A DNA stretch of 64,000 nucleotides from Copromyces sp. CBS 386.78 (GCA_030685235.1 MU839148.1:62001-126000); one strand, 5' to 3'; counted from the stretch's first letter, positions 46,543-58,821 are shown. The notes: generated by a model from the letters alone, not told the origin. A program made the numbers and translations.

Positions 46543-49500
46543 GGTAGGTCAGCCTGAAAGGCCGAGTCAAGCTTGTCTCTCTTGATATGAAGCAGATGTG
46601 CCTCTTCGGAAAGCCAACGCTTCTTGACCAGAAATGTTTATACACCCCACCCGCTACCTGACAAGTCACAGACACGTGGGAGTTGTCGTGGTCTCCTTTA
46701 TGTATTCGTGAGGGATAGTGTAAGGACTCGAGTGTCAGCCGGTCGATATAAGATGGTGCGAAGTCTATAACCGAGTTCTGCGAGCATGATGTTAGCTTAT
46801 TCGGCAAGGCGTGCTGCCGCGGCCCCGACACAAGGAGTATAAAGAACGCTTTCAACACCTTGGTGGTCAAGGTCGAACAAAGTCATTGGAGACTGCAGGG
46901 AGAAAAAGAAATGCGGGGATGGGTTGGGATTGATATGACGGTTCAGGGAGACATACGTCGCTGGTTGAAGTCCGCACGGTGATGATGAAACAGGTTGTAG
47001 GATCCTAGAACTTTTCTGAGCTATATCGAGAAACCTGTCATAAAGAGATGTCTGGCTCCCGAAAAGCCCTAACGTCTGACGGATGATTTGGCGGGCGTCC
47101 ACACAAGAATCTTGGAGGGGGTATACAGGCACCGACTTATGCCTCACGCGGGTTGAATAGACCGTAGAGGACCCAATGAAGGAGCGAGAAGGTTGTTGTG
47201 GCGCGGCGATCGGACCGAGCAACTCGAGAAGTCACAACTGACCGGAGTCACAGCGTGTAACTAGATGAGATAGGTTGGAACTGGTGACGGGATGATGGGG
47301 AGGCGGAAGCTCGGAAACACCAAGACTCGACAGTTGTTGAAGACGCAAGACGGCTGGGGTCGGTGGTAAAGAGGACAAAGTTTTGATTGTTGTGAGCCTG
47401 CATTGAAACTCGGCAGGCAGGAGTTAGACGCCGACGGAAGTGCGACGGAAGTGCGGCGGCAGGAGGTGACCAAACTGAAGCGGCGCAACCGAACTGCGAG
47501 CCGGGTCTCGGGACCAAAATGACGGGACGGGCGGAGGATCAGCTGATGCGTGCAGTCAACGGCGAGTAGCGGTCTTCCAACAAGCCCGAGGGGGGGCGAG
47601 TGATGCGTCCAGTGTTGCGCGCGCGTCGGTCGCTGACGATCAGTACGGGGTGGGAAAGGGTTGACAGCGCGAGGAGAGATGAAAGGAAAGAAACCCAGAG
47701 CGAACTGGAGGGAGGGTTGAAGAAGAAGTGAAGGGAGCTGCAGGCCGGAGCTGGAGCAGGCCCTGGCGGGACTAAAGAGACAAACTGTCGAAGCGCGGAT
47801 CGATCCAAGTGGTCACTGGACGCTCCCAAGAGCAGCCTAGAATGCTGGAATGGTACTACACATGTATGTAAGTAATAGCATGTAACGGGTATGGAATGGT
47901 ACGGAGGATGGACCACTAGGTGTGGGTTCGAGCCTTCGAAGGGTGAGCGGGGAAGGCTGGAGACAGGCCGCTTATTAGTGGCTGGATCCTGGACCAGGCT
48001 AGCCGAACCCAGCTTGGTGCGGTCAATACATGGGCCTCCGTGGCAAAGACAAATCAGCGCTTCCGCTCCCCATGCCGAAAGACCAATCACAGCACCATTT
48101 GCCGGATTCTGGGGAGCCAGGAATACCGTCCCCTTTTTGTTCCCCCTGGCATGCATGAATTCATGTGTGGAGTCAACATTGTCCGTCAAAGTAACCGCGA
48201 ATGCGCAGCACGTCGGAAACGAAAGAGGCCGGCGTGCCTCCACGGTAAGCTCAACTCCAGTCCTTACTCCATACATCAAGACACAAGACAAGCGGAAAGA
48301 TTGACGAGCGGAAGCAGACGCCAACGGGCAGGATCTTGACTTAAGAAGGGAATAGAGTGACGATCGGGACAAACCATGAGAAAGATGGTGGCCTGGTGAT
48401 GGGTGTGAGGTAAGAGCCTAGCGTGGTCTCGCCGGTCAACGAACATCCCATTTCGGAGGGCCTTGGGAAGTGGACGGTCACAACCTCGCGAGCCTGGCCG
48501 CACACCAAGACTTGGACCCGACAGCAACGCCCAGTGAACTTTGCTGATTGGGGTCACGCAAAGTGGCCGATTGCAGTCTGAATGTATACACTAGCTTCAC
48601 TCTAGGTACCGGCCATGCCCTCCATTTCGTCGTCGCGCAACAAAGACGACGAGGTGGAAAGGGGTTCAACTTGCTGCGAGATTGAGTTGTGCACGGTCCC
48701 TATCTACTTTTTCGAGTACCATGGTCTGTCAGTTTCCCCCCAAGCCATTGTCACAACTAGTCCAGGGCATCTGCATACATGCCGGATTGGGGGATCGTCG
48801 ATCTCCTGGACCATCATCATGGTCATAGGCACTCCATCACACTGAGACTTCCATGTGCTCTTGTCGCCCTCTTTCCCAATGTTTCTCAATTCGCTTTGCG
48901 GGGCCGAATCTAACGGCCAGCCCTGTGGGTTGTGGAGACACATGTCAGTCGTCACTGACAGTCCGGGAAAGTCCCGGCCGCGCACCGTTGGTGAAAACAG
49001 CGCGTCTGGGGTCGATCTTCTTTCCATGACCTGGACCCACCATCACAGACATAAACACTACGTACTGCGGAGGCTAGTAGAGGTCTCTGGATAGGTAGAG
49101 CATTGGCAGTCTTCAAATACCTAATAACATCTCTTGGTATATGTATTCAAATGATTCTTCCGAACTGCAACAAGCTCAAAATGGGAAATTGGTCTCAAGC
49201 AGTCAAGTCCGGTTTTTATCACCGGGCCCACCAAGCAGCGGTGCTTCCTGCCCCGGATCATGCACCGATAACAGGAGACAGAAGAGGCGCACCCAGCTGT
49301 TAGAAATACTTGGACATCGGGCTCTTTCCATCCCGCCTCCGCAAATCACACAGCCGAGTCAATGCAGAGTCCAGTAACGGAAAGAGCTGGAAGTCTTCTG
49401 CGCAATGTGATGTAACCTCATGGCGCTGCATCTGCATCCATCAAGCAGTGCTCTCCATGGCGCATACAGCCCTCTGAATGGACGACCAGGCGATGGACTT

Positions 49501-52175
49501 TGACACTTTTGCTCCCTTGACACTCTCGCTCGTCTCCCAGCATCATTTTCTGGCAACTTTCCTATTACCGAGTCTTCAGCGCTTTATTGTATACACGAAG
49601 CTACCCAGAAATTTTCGAGCCTCCGTCCAGTCATGTTGCCAACGAAGCAAGGCTTCTCCGAGAAGCATAGCGGAGCCGTTGCTGGAAATACCCTTCCTAG
49701 CCCAGGGGATTGGTCCCAGGCAAAGGCTCGCTTCTTTGGATCTGGATGTCGACCTTCCATCCTCCAGTTCCCCAATGCTGAATGAGACACACGGTACCCT
49801 GTCTTTGATATTGCTCGTGCGGGGCAGAGACGGGAGCTATGGCCAGCGGGCAACTTACCAAGCGTATTGTATCTCGGTGTACCACAACTTCTTCCCCTCA
49901 ACTTGCGCTTTTCGTCACTCATGGGTCATTTCTTGAATCAATGTCAAGACAAGCAACATCTCGAGGTACCCAGAGCTGCCTTTGATCATGGGTTTTCAGG
50001 CTGAAGATTGATATAGACTCAACACGGTTGGAACTATCTCCAAGAACAAGCAGTATTATTCATTCAATGCTCATTTCAGGCAAGAGGTAATTTATCGACA
50101 CAGAGTTCTCAAGCCCGAAACTATCATCGAGCAACATAGGGCAACCCCAATCCACCTAAAGAGATATCAGACACAACGCAACTGCGAGGTCTAAAGTCCG
50201 ATCCTCAACGCAAGCGAAGGCAGGTTGACAGAGGTACCTCAAGTGTACACCATCTACTTCAGGTCGATAGGTGAGGTAGCCGGGGCCCATGCAGCACCGG
50301 CCCCGCCCCGGTCGACGTGATGGGCATCTGAAGCATCATGTCCCGCTGAGCCCGTCTCTTTAATTGTTACCCCGCGGCCTAGCCCCGCAAAAGAAACGGA
50401 CAGATGAGCATCAAGTGCCACCCTGATGGTTGGGGAAAGAGGTCATAGCGCAGCATCCAACGGGTACGACAAGGGGCGGTCCGGCATCCCCAACCCCGGA
50501 TTGTCAGGGGAGTTGGAGAGCGAGGAGGCGCCCTCTGTCTTGATCACCCCATTGCTATTCTCAATCTGCCTTCAAACTGTCACTACATGTCTCTCGGCCG
50601 GTATGCTAGACCTTCCTCACCCGCAGTCTTCCATTCAGTGGCACCTAGGCCAAGTTGTACGGCAGTTTCAGCAAGCTGTGGAGTCTGAACTGTCCTATAT
50701 GCGAGTCAAAGTTCAGCACTATGCAGTAATGCGTCCTTGATCAATGACAAGGCAACCAAAAGAGGTCATTCGCAATTCCAATTACCACCCTAAAACCTTG
50801 GCAACTTCATGTCGAACAGGAGAGCCAGGGAGGCAAGCTTGTTGAAGAACTGCTCCGATATTATCTGAGTGTCTCTTTGCGTACTCCGTCACGCCACAAA
50901 AGTTCAATCATATCCTGGCCACTTACGCACCAGAGCTCTTGATTGCTGAAAGTGGAGGTGGCAGACCGGTATGCCTCCTCCCTTTGACAGATCGACGATC
51001 TCTCACCTTACCCGCCACGGACACCACCAGATACCTCGACAACACCACACAAACCACACGACTATCATTTCATGAGAACGTCATGGGGGGACTGTGTTCC
51101 TTTTTACTTACCTCACCTGTGTAAATTTGCTTCACAAAAGGCCATGTTACGCATTCTTCGGAAATTTTCCAATTTGAAAGATTGGGAAGCCAGAGGCGCT
51201 CTTCCTGGTGTAAAGAACTACCAAGAGCAAATGCACCAGTAGCAACACCGATCAGCCTCTACTTTCTTACTATCTGACCAGCAAGGCAACAAGCCGTCCG
51301 CAGCAACCCGTTGTGCAGGACACAAGGACAGGACTCGTTGCAGACCGAGAGGCGTTCTCGGCGTTCTGGCGTTTCCCTTCTGGCGTCTAGGTATGGCGAG
51401 GGAGACATTACATACCTACCCACATATATACACACAACGTGAGCCAGACTCGCCAGGATAAGGAGACTACTCCCTCAGTACAGGTAGAGGTATGTATGTC
51501 ATGTACCCTGTACTACGGAGAAGTGGCTGGAACATTGCTATGAAGGCCATCAGCAGAACCGACTGGCTATGAGCCATGGCTCATACCACCTTCCCCAGAC
51601 TTTACAACCCGTCGTGCCGTCCGAGGTAGGAACGAACCAGAATCTGCGACGTCGAGACAGTAAAAGACCTTCCTAGAACCAAGGATTTGTAAATCATCAA
51701 GCCTGGAAGCGTCTACTTCTTACGAGGCGAGTAGCAGCCGTTTCACAACATCTTGCGCTGCTTCATACATATGTTCTTTGCCCAGATTGCGAGGTGTATG
51801 TGATTCTGGTTGCTGTCTGTGACTAGTGGACACGCATACATATATACATCACTACATCACAACATTCATCCACCCACTCGGCAGCAATCAACACCACCAC
51901 TACCAATCCACGAGATGTAATCCACACCTTTTTCTCTCTCTAACATGGCCAGAATCCAACTCAATGACACAAGGTGGTGGCATTCCGGAACCTAGTGTCG
52001 GCAATCGTCGGCACCTGACCACCCCTTTCCTTGGCCATCCTTGATATATGACATGACACCCTGCATTCAGCGAGATATGAACTAGAACCTGACCGGTCAA
52101 CAACCTGCGATCAGCGATTGCAACTCTGCGCCTAGATCCAGAGAGGTGATGTTGGCGGGGCTTCAAGGTTGGAAG

Positions 52176-52380
52176 CGGGGGGGGGGGGGGGGGGGCGGCG
52201 GCCGCCCCGGGGGGGGGGGGGGGGGGCGGGGGCGGGGGGGGGGGGCNNNNNNNNNNCAACCGGTCCGGGCACCCCCCGGGGTCACGCGCTTTCAAACCCG
52301 CCCCCCGCCCCCCCCTGGGTTTTGGGGGGGGGGTTCCACGTTGGAACCCCCCCCCCCCCCCCCCCCCGCCCCGCCCCCGC
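52176..52380. other. Assembly gap (10 N) inside long G and C homopolymers
   Basis: G-runs from 52176 up to N at 52247-52256, then mixed sequence, a G-run at 52324-52333, the near-palindrome GGTTCCACGTTGGAACC, and C-runs from 52347. Sequence quality is doubtful. Frames across it contain undefined residues and are not real genes. Confidence 0.9.
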
Positions 52381-52548
52381 CATGCCGGGCTCTGCATACG
52401 GCGTTACTTGTACGACCTTGCGGGTGAGGCGGGTTCCCTACCCGCATGGAAACCGCAAGATATTGCTTATCGCAGTGCATTTTACGGAAGCCAAGTGTGT
52501 GATCAGAAGCCAGGGTAGAGCCAGAAGCCAAGTTCAACCAGAAGCCAG

Positions 52549-52605
52549 AAAAACAAAACAAAACAAAACAAAACAAAACAAAACAAAACAAAACAAAACA
52601 AAAAC
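52549..52605. repeat. (AAACA)n tandem repeat
   Basis: About 11 pentamer units read directly from the sequence, in the downstream flank of the NFU1 gene. Confidence 0.95.
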
Positions 52606-52838
52606 ATCAAAACCATCTCCGCAAGTCAGCATGGAAGGGTATTATGGTCTGTCTCTCCTTTATGTAGTTGATCATATATGGTTATATCCAATGGCGAAGG
52701 ACCTATAGTAGAGGACACGGTACGATACGTACGATACGGGTATAGTATAGTAAATAGGAGGTTTGTGGTCGAACTTTTAGGACGACGATTCATCAATCTG
52801 AGAAAGAGAGTGGATGAGACCCCCCAGAGAAAAACGGA

Positions 52839-53912
52839 TTAGCCGGGGATGGAATCCAAAGAGTCCTTCCCTACGGTGGTGGGGGGGACTTCGCCCTTTT
52901 GCTTCTTCAACTTTTCCTCGAATTTCTGAAACTCCTGCAACGCGATGTCTTCTTCGGGGTCAAGTACCTGTTCGACTCCTTGGACTTCTTCGATCTGTGT
53001 GAAGGCAAAACATGTCAGCGATTGTTCTTTTTGCTTGAAATGGGAAGGGGACGGGAAGCGGGTTTCAAAGCCCAGGAAAGGACCATAATGGCAAGAGAAA
53101 CTTACGTAGTGCATCAACATGCCCTCAATCCCGTTCTTCAGCGTCACCGTGCTCGAATCGCACGTCCGGCACGCTCCGCGCAGCTTGAGCTTGACAATGC
53201 CATCCTCAAACCCGCGGAACTCGATATCGCCACCATCCTCCTGAATAGCCGGGCGAATCCTCGTCTCCAGCAGCTCCTTGATCATGCCCACCACCTCGCT
53301 ATCGTTCTCATCGTACGCCAAGCTATCCTTCTCATCCGACTCCTGCGTATTCTCCTCGCCCTCCCTGCGCTCCACCACGTTAACGATCGTTTGACCGGAA
53401 GTAATAGTCTCGGTGATGAGCGCAAACACCTCCGGGCGAATGTGCGCCCAGTTGGCGTCGGCCGACTTGGTCACGGTGATGAAGTCGGTGCCGTAGAAGA
53501 CCGAGGTAACGCCCTCAATGTTCATAAGCTGCGCGGCCAGCGGCGAAGGGTAAGGGGGCGCAATGGTGCTGCGCGCGTTCATGTACTCGATGAAGGGAGT
53601 CTTGATCGATTCCGGGATGACCTTCGTGTTGGGCAGGAACTTGAGCGAGTCCGGGTTGGGCGTGTTTTCGGTCTGGATGAAGATGGTGCGGCGCTGCTGG
53701 GGCGTGAGGGTGGTTCTAGGGGCCCATGACTGTTGGTGAAGACGGGGACGGACGACGGCCGACCGGGCGCCGGTATGCGCTTGTCTGCTGCTGCTGGCGG
53801 AAGCGGAAGCAACTTGGCGCAGACGCGGCATGGTTGTCGCGGCGGGTCGCACGGTCGACTTGGAGACCAGAGGCACGAGGCCTTGTCGTAATAATAGCCT
53901 ATTCGATGGCAT
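52839..53912 (-). CDS. nfu1: Mitochondrial NFU1-type Fe-S cluster scaffold/carrier
   Basis: Delivers 4Fe-4S clusters to mitochondrial client enzymes such as lipoate synthase and respiratory subunits. Exons 53912-53106 and 52994-52839; 320 residues. The 111-bp intron (52995-53105) is stop-free and in frame, so an unspliced reading stays open, but GTAAGT and ACACAG borders mark it as an intron. An Arg/Ser/Ala-rich presequence (1-70) is followed by the N-terminal NFU domain (IFIQTENTPNPDSLKFLP onward, about 76-170), an acidic linker, and the NifU-type domain with GMIKELLETRIRPAIQEDGG and the cluster-binding pair C248 and C251 (CRTC). The tail after the intron is charged (KFEEKLKKQKGE). Length and order fit fungal Nfu1. 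Confidence 0.94.
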   Translation of the reverse strand: MPSNRLLLRQGLVPLVSKSTVRPAATTMPRLRQVASASASSSRQAHTGARSAVVRPRLHQQSWAPRTTLTPQQRRTIFIQTENTPNPDSLKFLPNTKVIPESIKTPFIEYMNARSTIAPPYPSPLAAQLMNIEGVTSVFYGTDFITVTKSADANWAHIRPEVFALITETITSGQTIVNVVERREGEENTQESDEKDSLAYDENDSEVVGMIKELLETRIRPAIQEDGGDIEFRGFEDGIVKLKLRGACRTCDSSTVTLKNGIEGMLMHYVSFSCHYGPFLGFETRFPSPSHFKQKEQSLTCFAFTQIEEVQGVEQVLDPEEDIALQEFQKFEEKLKKQKGEVPPTTVGKDSLDSIPG

Positions 53913-54899
53913 CGTGATCAGTGGTGTTTGTCGGAATGCCGTCGAGGGAAGAGAAACACGGCGACTTCGGACGGGGAAAGGAACGAAGGAGGAGGATGGG
54001 AAAGAAAAGGAATGACGCCGAAACAGATTCCCACCTACCCGCTATTCCGAAATGTTGCCGCCGTGCCGGAGCATGGAATTGTCAGCGGCCGCTAACGCTA
54101 ACGCGATTTTGGCGCCGATATGCGTCCACTGCCGTGCCAGTTCTAGTGTAGGGGCCCAGTGTTATGCATACCTCTAGGGGGGCGATCCCCGGCCGTGTTT
54201 TTGCGTCATAGCTTCCATTTGGGAACTTACTTGGGGGTTGCGGTGCGCGGAGCCTTTTTTACCCCCTCTCTATAGAGAAGAATCCATCCCCCCCGAGTAC
54301 TGCCGTGGAGCTTTAACGATTTTAACGGGGTGGTTTGTCAGCCTCCACACTGATTGGGTTGGAATTTCTCCAAACATTTGGGATTGGGAGGGACCCTTTG
54401 TGCACTTTATTCCATGCGTATTTTGAACAAGTCCATCAAACCACTTTTTGTAGCATACGGAGAACGGATTTCCTTGCTTGGACTGAGGGACCTGAGTGCC
54501 AATCATATCCGACGACTTACATCCTTTGCTTCACGTCCTTGTCACCCTATCGGCATTTCCCCGGTCGCTTGGCAAAAAGTGCGGATCGCGACTTTTTGGC
54601 GATAGACGATTTCCACATCGAAAATTTCCACTTCACGAACAACCTGAAACCCTTCACTCAGAGATATCCCAGCCTCGAACAGCAAATTGGCATTTACTCA
54701 TCGAATACGACCTTTCTTTTGTGTTGCCACCATTTAAGCACATAGCTTTCTCAGCATTCGCTCAGAATATCAGCAACTTTCACACGATTACCTCGCACCT
54801 TTTACGCGCCACACCCCTCACTATCAACATCGACCTCTTGCCAGGTCTAGACCCATTCTACCAGCAAAGGTCCCATCTTAGAGAGGTCGATTAGGTCCA
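53913..54899. promoter_or_regulatory. Shared divergent promoter region, NFU1 and HIT-finger genes
   Basis: About 1 kb between two start codons pointing apart. A GCTAACGCTAACGCG direct duplication lies near 54,093. No specific factor site assigned. Confidence 0.5.
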
Positions 54900-56068
54900 A
54901 TGAGCACCGAACCCCAAGATGGTGGCCCGGGTATGGCCTCGGACGAGTCTCAGCGCCTGTTCGCTGATGAGCTGAAGGCGCTCATCGCCGGCGCTCGTGA
55001 AGAGGCTTCGGAAGTCACCCAGAATGATGGCCAAGAGACCACACAAGTCAACGGACAAACCAGCTCGGAAGACCAACCAGAGGTCATATCACAACCTCAG
55101 ATCAAGCAAGAACCAGAGGAGGAGGAGCCGACATATGTAATGAGGAAGTCAAACGACCAGCAGCAAGAGGCACAAGAAGCGCAAGTAGTGAAGCCAACAG
55201 GGAAACAAGAGCCTGCTTCTTCGCCATCACGAAAACGACCCAGCCCCGCGGAGGAAGAAAAACCAGATTCACCACCAAAGCCTGCCAAGAAGGAAGCAAA
55301 GCAATGCGGTGTCTGTCAAGCGCAGCCAGGAAAGTACAGGTGTCCGCGTTGCCCGCTTATGTAGTAAGTTCCACAACCCACTCCTATTCTTCTCTGAAAC
55401 CAAGATTCGTACTCATCAAAACAAACAGCTGCTCCGTAGCCTGCAACAAGTCGCACAAGGAAAACCACCCGCCTGTCTCTGAGCCTACGCCCGCTCAAAA
55501 ACCACAGCCTACCCGACAGTCCCAACCCGCAAAGGACAACGACCCCCTAGCCTTCCTCCTCCCCCACGCCCACCACATCACCCGCCTCCTCAACAAATAT
55601 CCCCACCTCGAATCGCGCCTAAACCACATTCTCGCGCAAACCCTGCCACCCTCCAACAACCCCCAAGGTCTTGCTGTCGACCCCAACACCGGCTTCGCCA
55701 CCACCGCTTCCGGTTTGCCCGTCCGCGTCCAAGTCCCGGGTTACGCCTCGTCTTCGGGTAGTTCTTACATGAAAAAGGACACGCAGCCTTGGTCCAAGGA
55801 AGTCGGATTGCGTAGGGGTGCGGCCGCGCTGAAGAGGGCGAGGACGGATCCTACTGAGACGGGAGATGGCGTGAGGGAGCTTTGTGATACTGTGCTTTGG
55901 TTGTTGAAGAGTCAGGAGAGGGGCGAGTTGCCTGCGCCTGGTATCCAGAATGGGGGCGGTGTGAGGGATGTGACGCAGTTGGTTAGGGAGGAGGTTGTAA
56001 AAGAGGAGCAGGAGGTGGTGAAGAGGATGTTGGAGGACGAGATCAAGAGGGAGGGTGGGGACCGATGA
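54900..56068 (+). CDS. HIT-type zinc-finger protein (Hit1/ZNHIT3-like)
   Basis: Exons 54900-55363 and 55429-56068; 367 residues. The 65-bp intron falls within the zinc finger and splits its Tyr codon (GTAAGT donor, AAACAG acceptor). The finger at about 137-170 reads CGVC-x8-CPRC-x4-CSVAC-x3-H-x3-H, the zf-HIT pattern. The N-terminal 135 residues are acidic and Gln-rich, with RKRPSP. After the finger, DPLAFLLPHAHHITRLLNKY and the following helix match the usual Hit1/ZNHIT3 continuation. In yeast, Hit1 works with Rsa1 in box C/D snoRNP assembly. The family is firm; the choice of Hit1 over other HIT-finger proteins rests on the downstream helical block. Confidence 0.85.
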
Positions 56069-57270
56069 AGCTCTGCCTTTACTCTGGAAACTGAAGGAAA
56101 CGGAATGGAAAGGGATGAGTATAAGGATGTTTAGGCTTCCTGGAAGAGGTGGAATATGGCGATGATTGACGAACTGAGGACCGACATCGAGAGACGGAGG
56201 GACGGAGGGCAGCGGGACGTTTCGCCGCTAAGCTACGATCGACCTCACGTCCATGTATAGATCAACTTGCCAACGATGCCTGGCTAAACAGCATATATCG
56301 GAAAACGGGGAGGGATAGGAGAAGTGGCGGACGGCCCGAAGCACGGATGGCGACGACGCCGACTATGTCGATTTTGTGTAAGATGAGGTGGCTGTTGGAA
56401 ACACGCAGCAGCGAGGAAATAAGCGGCTACAAGGGGTCGTGGCCGGAGTTAACAAAGATACCCAGAGAAGAGGGCGTTTCAGCATTTATGGATATGCTGT
56501 GTCCTTGGTTTCTACGTCTCTGAGCATGTTTACGTTCGCTCGCAAGGCTGACAACGATCAGTCTTTGGATTGGGGTTTAACAGTGTCTAACTGGGTTGGT
56601 TATGTTGGGTGACTGAGAGCTTCACTCTCAAGCAAACCCACAATGGACCAGCCTCTGGACACATCCCTCCCAAGCGCGGTTTCGAATTGGAACTGCAGAG
56701 CCTGGAAGAGAAGCTATTGTTTCACACTACGGCTGAGTAATTGTTGGTCCAAGATTTGAGGACGAGGAGGGATAACGTACAGTGATGGGGGATGGTCCTC
56801 CACACTTGATGAACCATCATGGCTTATAGTTACCATACCTCGGTGGCATCGTCACTGCCCTGTCAAACAAAGGGCAACAGAAATTACCTGTACAGAAAAA
56901 TACTTGTACTTGATAACAAATCAGAGTTGTATATAAGCACTTTGAATACATAAAGTATCCGACTATGTCAACGCTACATATCTGCTGGTGTATAGGTAAC
57001 TTAGAAGCCATACACAGTATACCCAAATAAGCCGATACCTTTCATACCTCAAGTTTCCTTGCCGTCCAAGATTCGTTTGTGTGTTCATAACCCAACACGT
57101 TCCGCTACCCCTAGGTTGCCAACCCTCGTTATCCGCCGTCCATACCTAGCCCTACCTGTTATTATTATCCCATCCATGCAATGCCCATATAACATAACCG
57201 CATCACCTCGTACCTGTCTGTATCTTGACAAACCTGGAGAGCACAACACGACACAACCCTGGGTAAAAAC
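56069..57270. other. Intergenic region between convergent genes
   Basis: About 1.2 kb of 3' flanks. No gene, repeat or RNA gene recognised. Confidence 0.6.
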
Positions 57271-58821
57271 TCAAAACATCCCCTTCTTGACACTTCCCCC
57301 AAGCTTAGCAAAGAACCCACTCTTCTTAGTATTCATCCTCGTCTTTTCCTTCCCCTTCTCCTGACTCTTCCCCGTCGCCGTTTTCTTCGCCGATCCCGGC
57401 TGTGGCTGTGTCAGCGGCTGTTTATCCGCACCAGCACCACCAGTAGTGCCACAAGAAGACGCCGCAGTAAGCGGTGACGTTGCCTCCAGCCCATTGCCGC
57501 TACTACCGCTGCTGTTGGCGGTCGCTGGTGAGCCGGGGGAGCCGGATGATCCTGAGCCGGAGCCCGAATTGCTCATGCCGAGCTTCTGGCGCAGGTTCAA
57601 GAGGGAGGGGGATTTCTTGAAGGGGGTGGATCGGAATCTTTGGCTGAGGCTCTGGGTTTGGGTTTGGGTTGTTGGTGAAGGGAGGGCTGATAGGTCGTCG
57701 TTTTCGTTGTTGTTCTCCGCTGCTGCTGGTGGTGCTGCTGCTGCTGCCGCCGCTGGTTGCTGCTCTTGTTGACGTGCTTTGTGGGAAGAAGATGGCAAGG
57801 TGTGGTCTTGCGTCATGATGGGGATAGGGTCCGCCAAAGGATAGTGAAAGGTTAGGTATTCGGTCTCATTGCTCTCCCTAGGTTGTTTCTGCCCAACTGC
57901 GGCTGATGTTGGTGCTGGTGCTGTCGTTATTTGATTTGTTTCGGCTCCAGACGCCCAAGCTGCCGAGATCCTTGACAGCGCCCCTTCGAGGCTGAGACTG
58001 TGTCGTCTCTTTGCCTTATCAGTACTTGCTTGCCCCCGGACTTGGTCCACTGGTGGTGCCTCGTCAGTCGTCTGTTCTCTAATGAGGCGGTCCTTCTCTA
58101 CCAGGACTAGTTGGGGCTGAGTCTGGTGTGTCAGGGCCCTCGTGCGTTCAGCTATCAGGACTTCACCAGTCAGTTCGCTGCTTTGACGGCGGTGTTCGGC
58201 CTGGGCTTGAGCTCGCTTGTCTTGGTCGCGGATGGCTTTGTTGGTAGCGGTTTGTTTCAACGCCCTGGCCGCGTTGTTGGGGACATGGCGGTACTCTTGT
58301 TTTTCGGCGGCTGCTTCGATATCGGCGTCCGCGTACGACTTGCTTGGTTTTCTCAAGCCTGTCGTCCGGCCAGCTGCTGTCGGGGCCCTGTTCAAAGAGG
58401 ATATCGCTGCTTCTTGTCGTTGCTGCCACTGAGTATCTGGATCTTGTGCTGCCGCCGCGGCTCTGGCTTCTCTGATTCTTTGCCTCTTGACTTCATGGAC
58501 CTTCTGCTCGGCCAGCACATCGAGGAGACGACGCGTCAGTTCCTCAGCATCGAAGTGTCCCTCCTGCGCCGCCAGTCTCGGCTTCTTGGGCTTTGCCGCC
58601 ATCCGTTGCGAATAGCCATATCCTTGGGGTTGGAGACCGGGAGCGGGCTGGTAGTGGTAGTTGTTCTCGTAGACGTAGCCCCCCATGTCGTCTTGAGTGT
58701 AGTAGCCTTCTTCTTCGCTTCTCTTCTTTGTTGTTTTCGTCTTGCTCCTCTTGAAAATCATGCTTTCCTGCGGATCATTCCTTCCACTTCCGCCTCCTTT
58801 AAACCATTTGGTGAACGACAT
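57271..58821 (-). CDS. Unknown low-complexity basic protein
   Basis: Single exon, 516 residues from MSFTKWFKGG. The open frame runs back another 53 codons to 58980, but that stretch is unlike the rest and I read it as 5' leader. Visible features: a Tyr/Gly/Gln-rich segment (about 40-75), a charged helical segment (about 85-115, LTRRLLDVLAEQKVHEVKRQR), a poly-Ala run near 380, Ser/Gly-rich repeats near 435-460, and a basic C terminus KKSGFFAKLGGSVKKGMF. No known domain recognised. GC-rich codon use like its neighbours supports a real gene. Confidence 0.65.
   Translation of the reverse strand: MSFTKWFKGGGSGRNDPQESMIFKRSKTKTTKKRSEEEGYYTQDDMGGYVYENNYHYQPAPGLQPQGYGYSQRMAAKPKKPRLAAQEGHFDAEELTRRLLDVLAEQKVHEVKRQRIREARAAAAAQDPDTQWQQRQEAAISSLNRAPTAAGRTTGLRKPSKSYADADIEAAAEKQEYRHVPNNAARALKQTATNKAIRDQDKRAQAQAEHRRQSSELTGEVLIAERTRALTHQTQPQLVLVEKDRLIREQTTDEAPPVDQVRGQASTDKAKRRHSLSLEGALSRISAAWASGAETNQITTAPAPTSAAVGQKQPRESNETEYLTFHYPLADPIPIMTQDHTLPSSSHKARQQEQQPAAAAAAAPPAAAENNNENDDLSALPSPTTQTQTQSLSQRFRSTPFKKSPSLLNLRQKLGMSNSGSGSGSSGSPGSPATANSSGSSGNGLEATSPLTAASSCGTTGGAGADKQPLTQPQPGSAKKTATGKSQEKGKEKTRMNTKKSGFFAKLGGSVKKGMF

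Larger units (their letters stand above)
46543..52838. other. 6.3-kb gene-poor region with an assembly gap
   Basis: Normal base composition, so not RIP-degraded. The longest frame (47539-48372, minus, 277 residues) has no recognisable domain, is low-complexity at its ends and has competing frames opposite it. The left part probably includes promoter and 5' leader of the PSP1-domain gene, with an AGCCCTAA word at 47065-47072. The right part holds the G/C homopolymer gap and the (AAACA)n tract. No RNA gene found. Confidence 0.5.

Noticed and set aside
47926..47945. GGTTCGAGCC resembling a tRNA B box
   Set aside because: No A box at the right distance and no cloverleaf could be drawn.
47539..48372. 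277-residue minus-strand frame in the large gap
   Set aside because: No recognisable domain, low-complexity parts and open frames on the opposite strand; not enough to call a gene.
52146..52708. Gly-rich and Pro-rich frames with undefined residues
   Set aside because: They cross the N gap and the homopolymer artefact.
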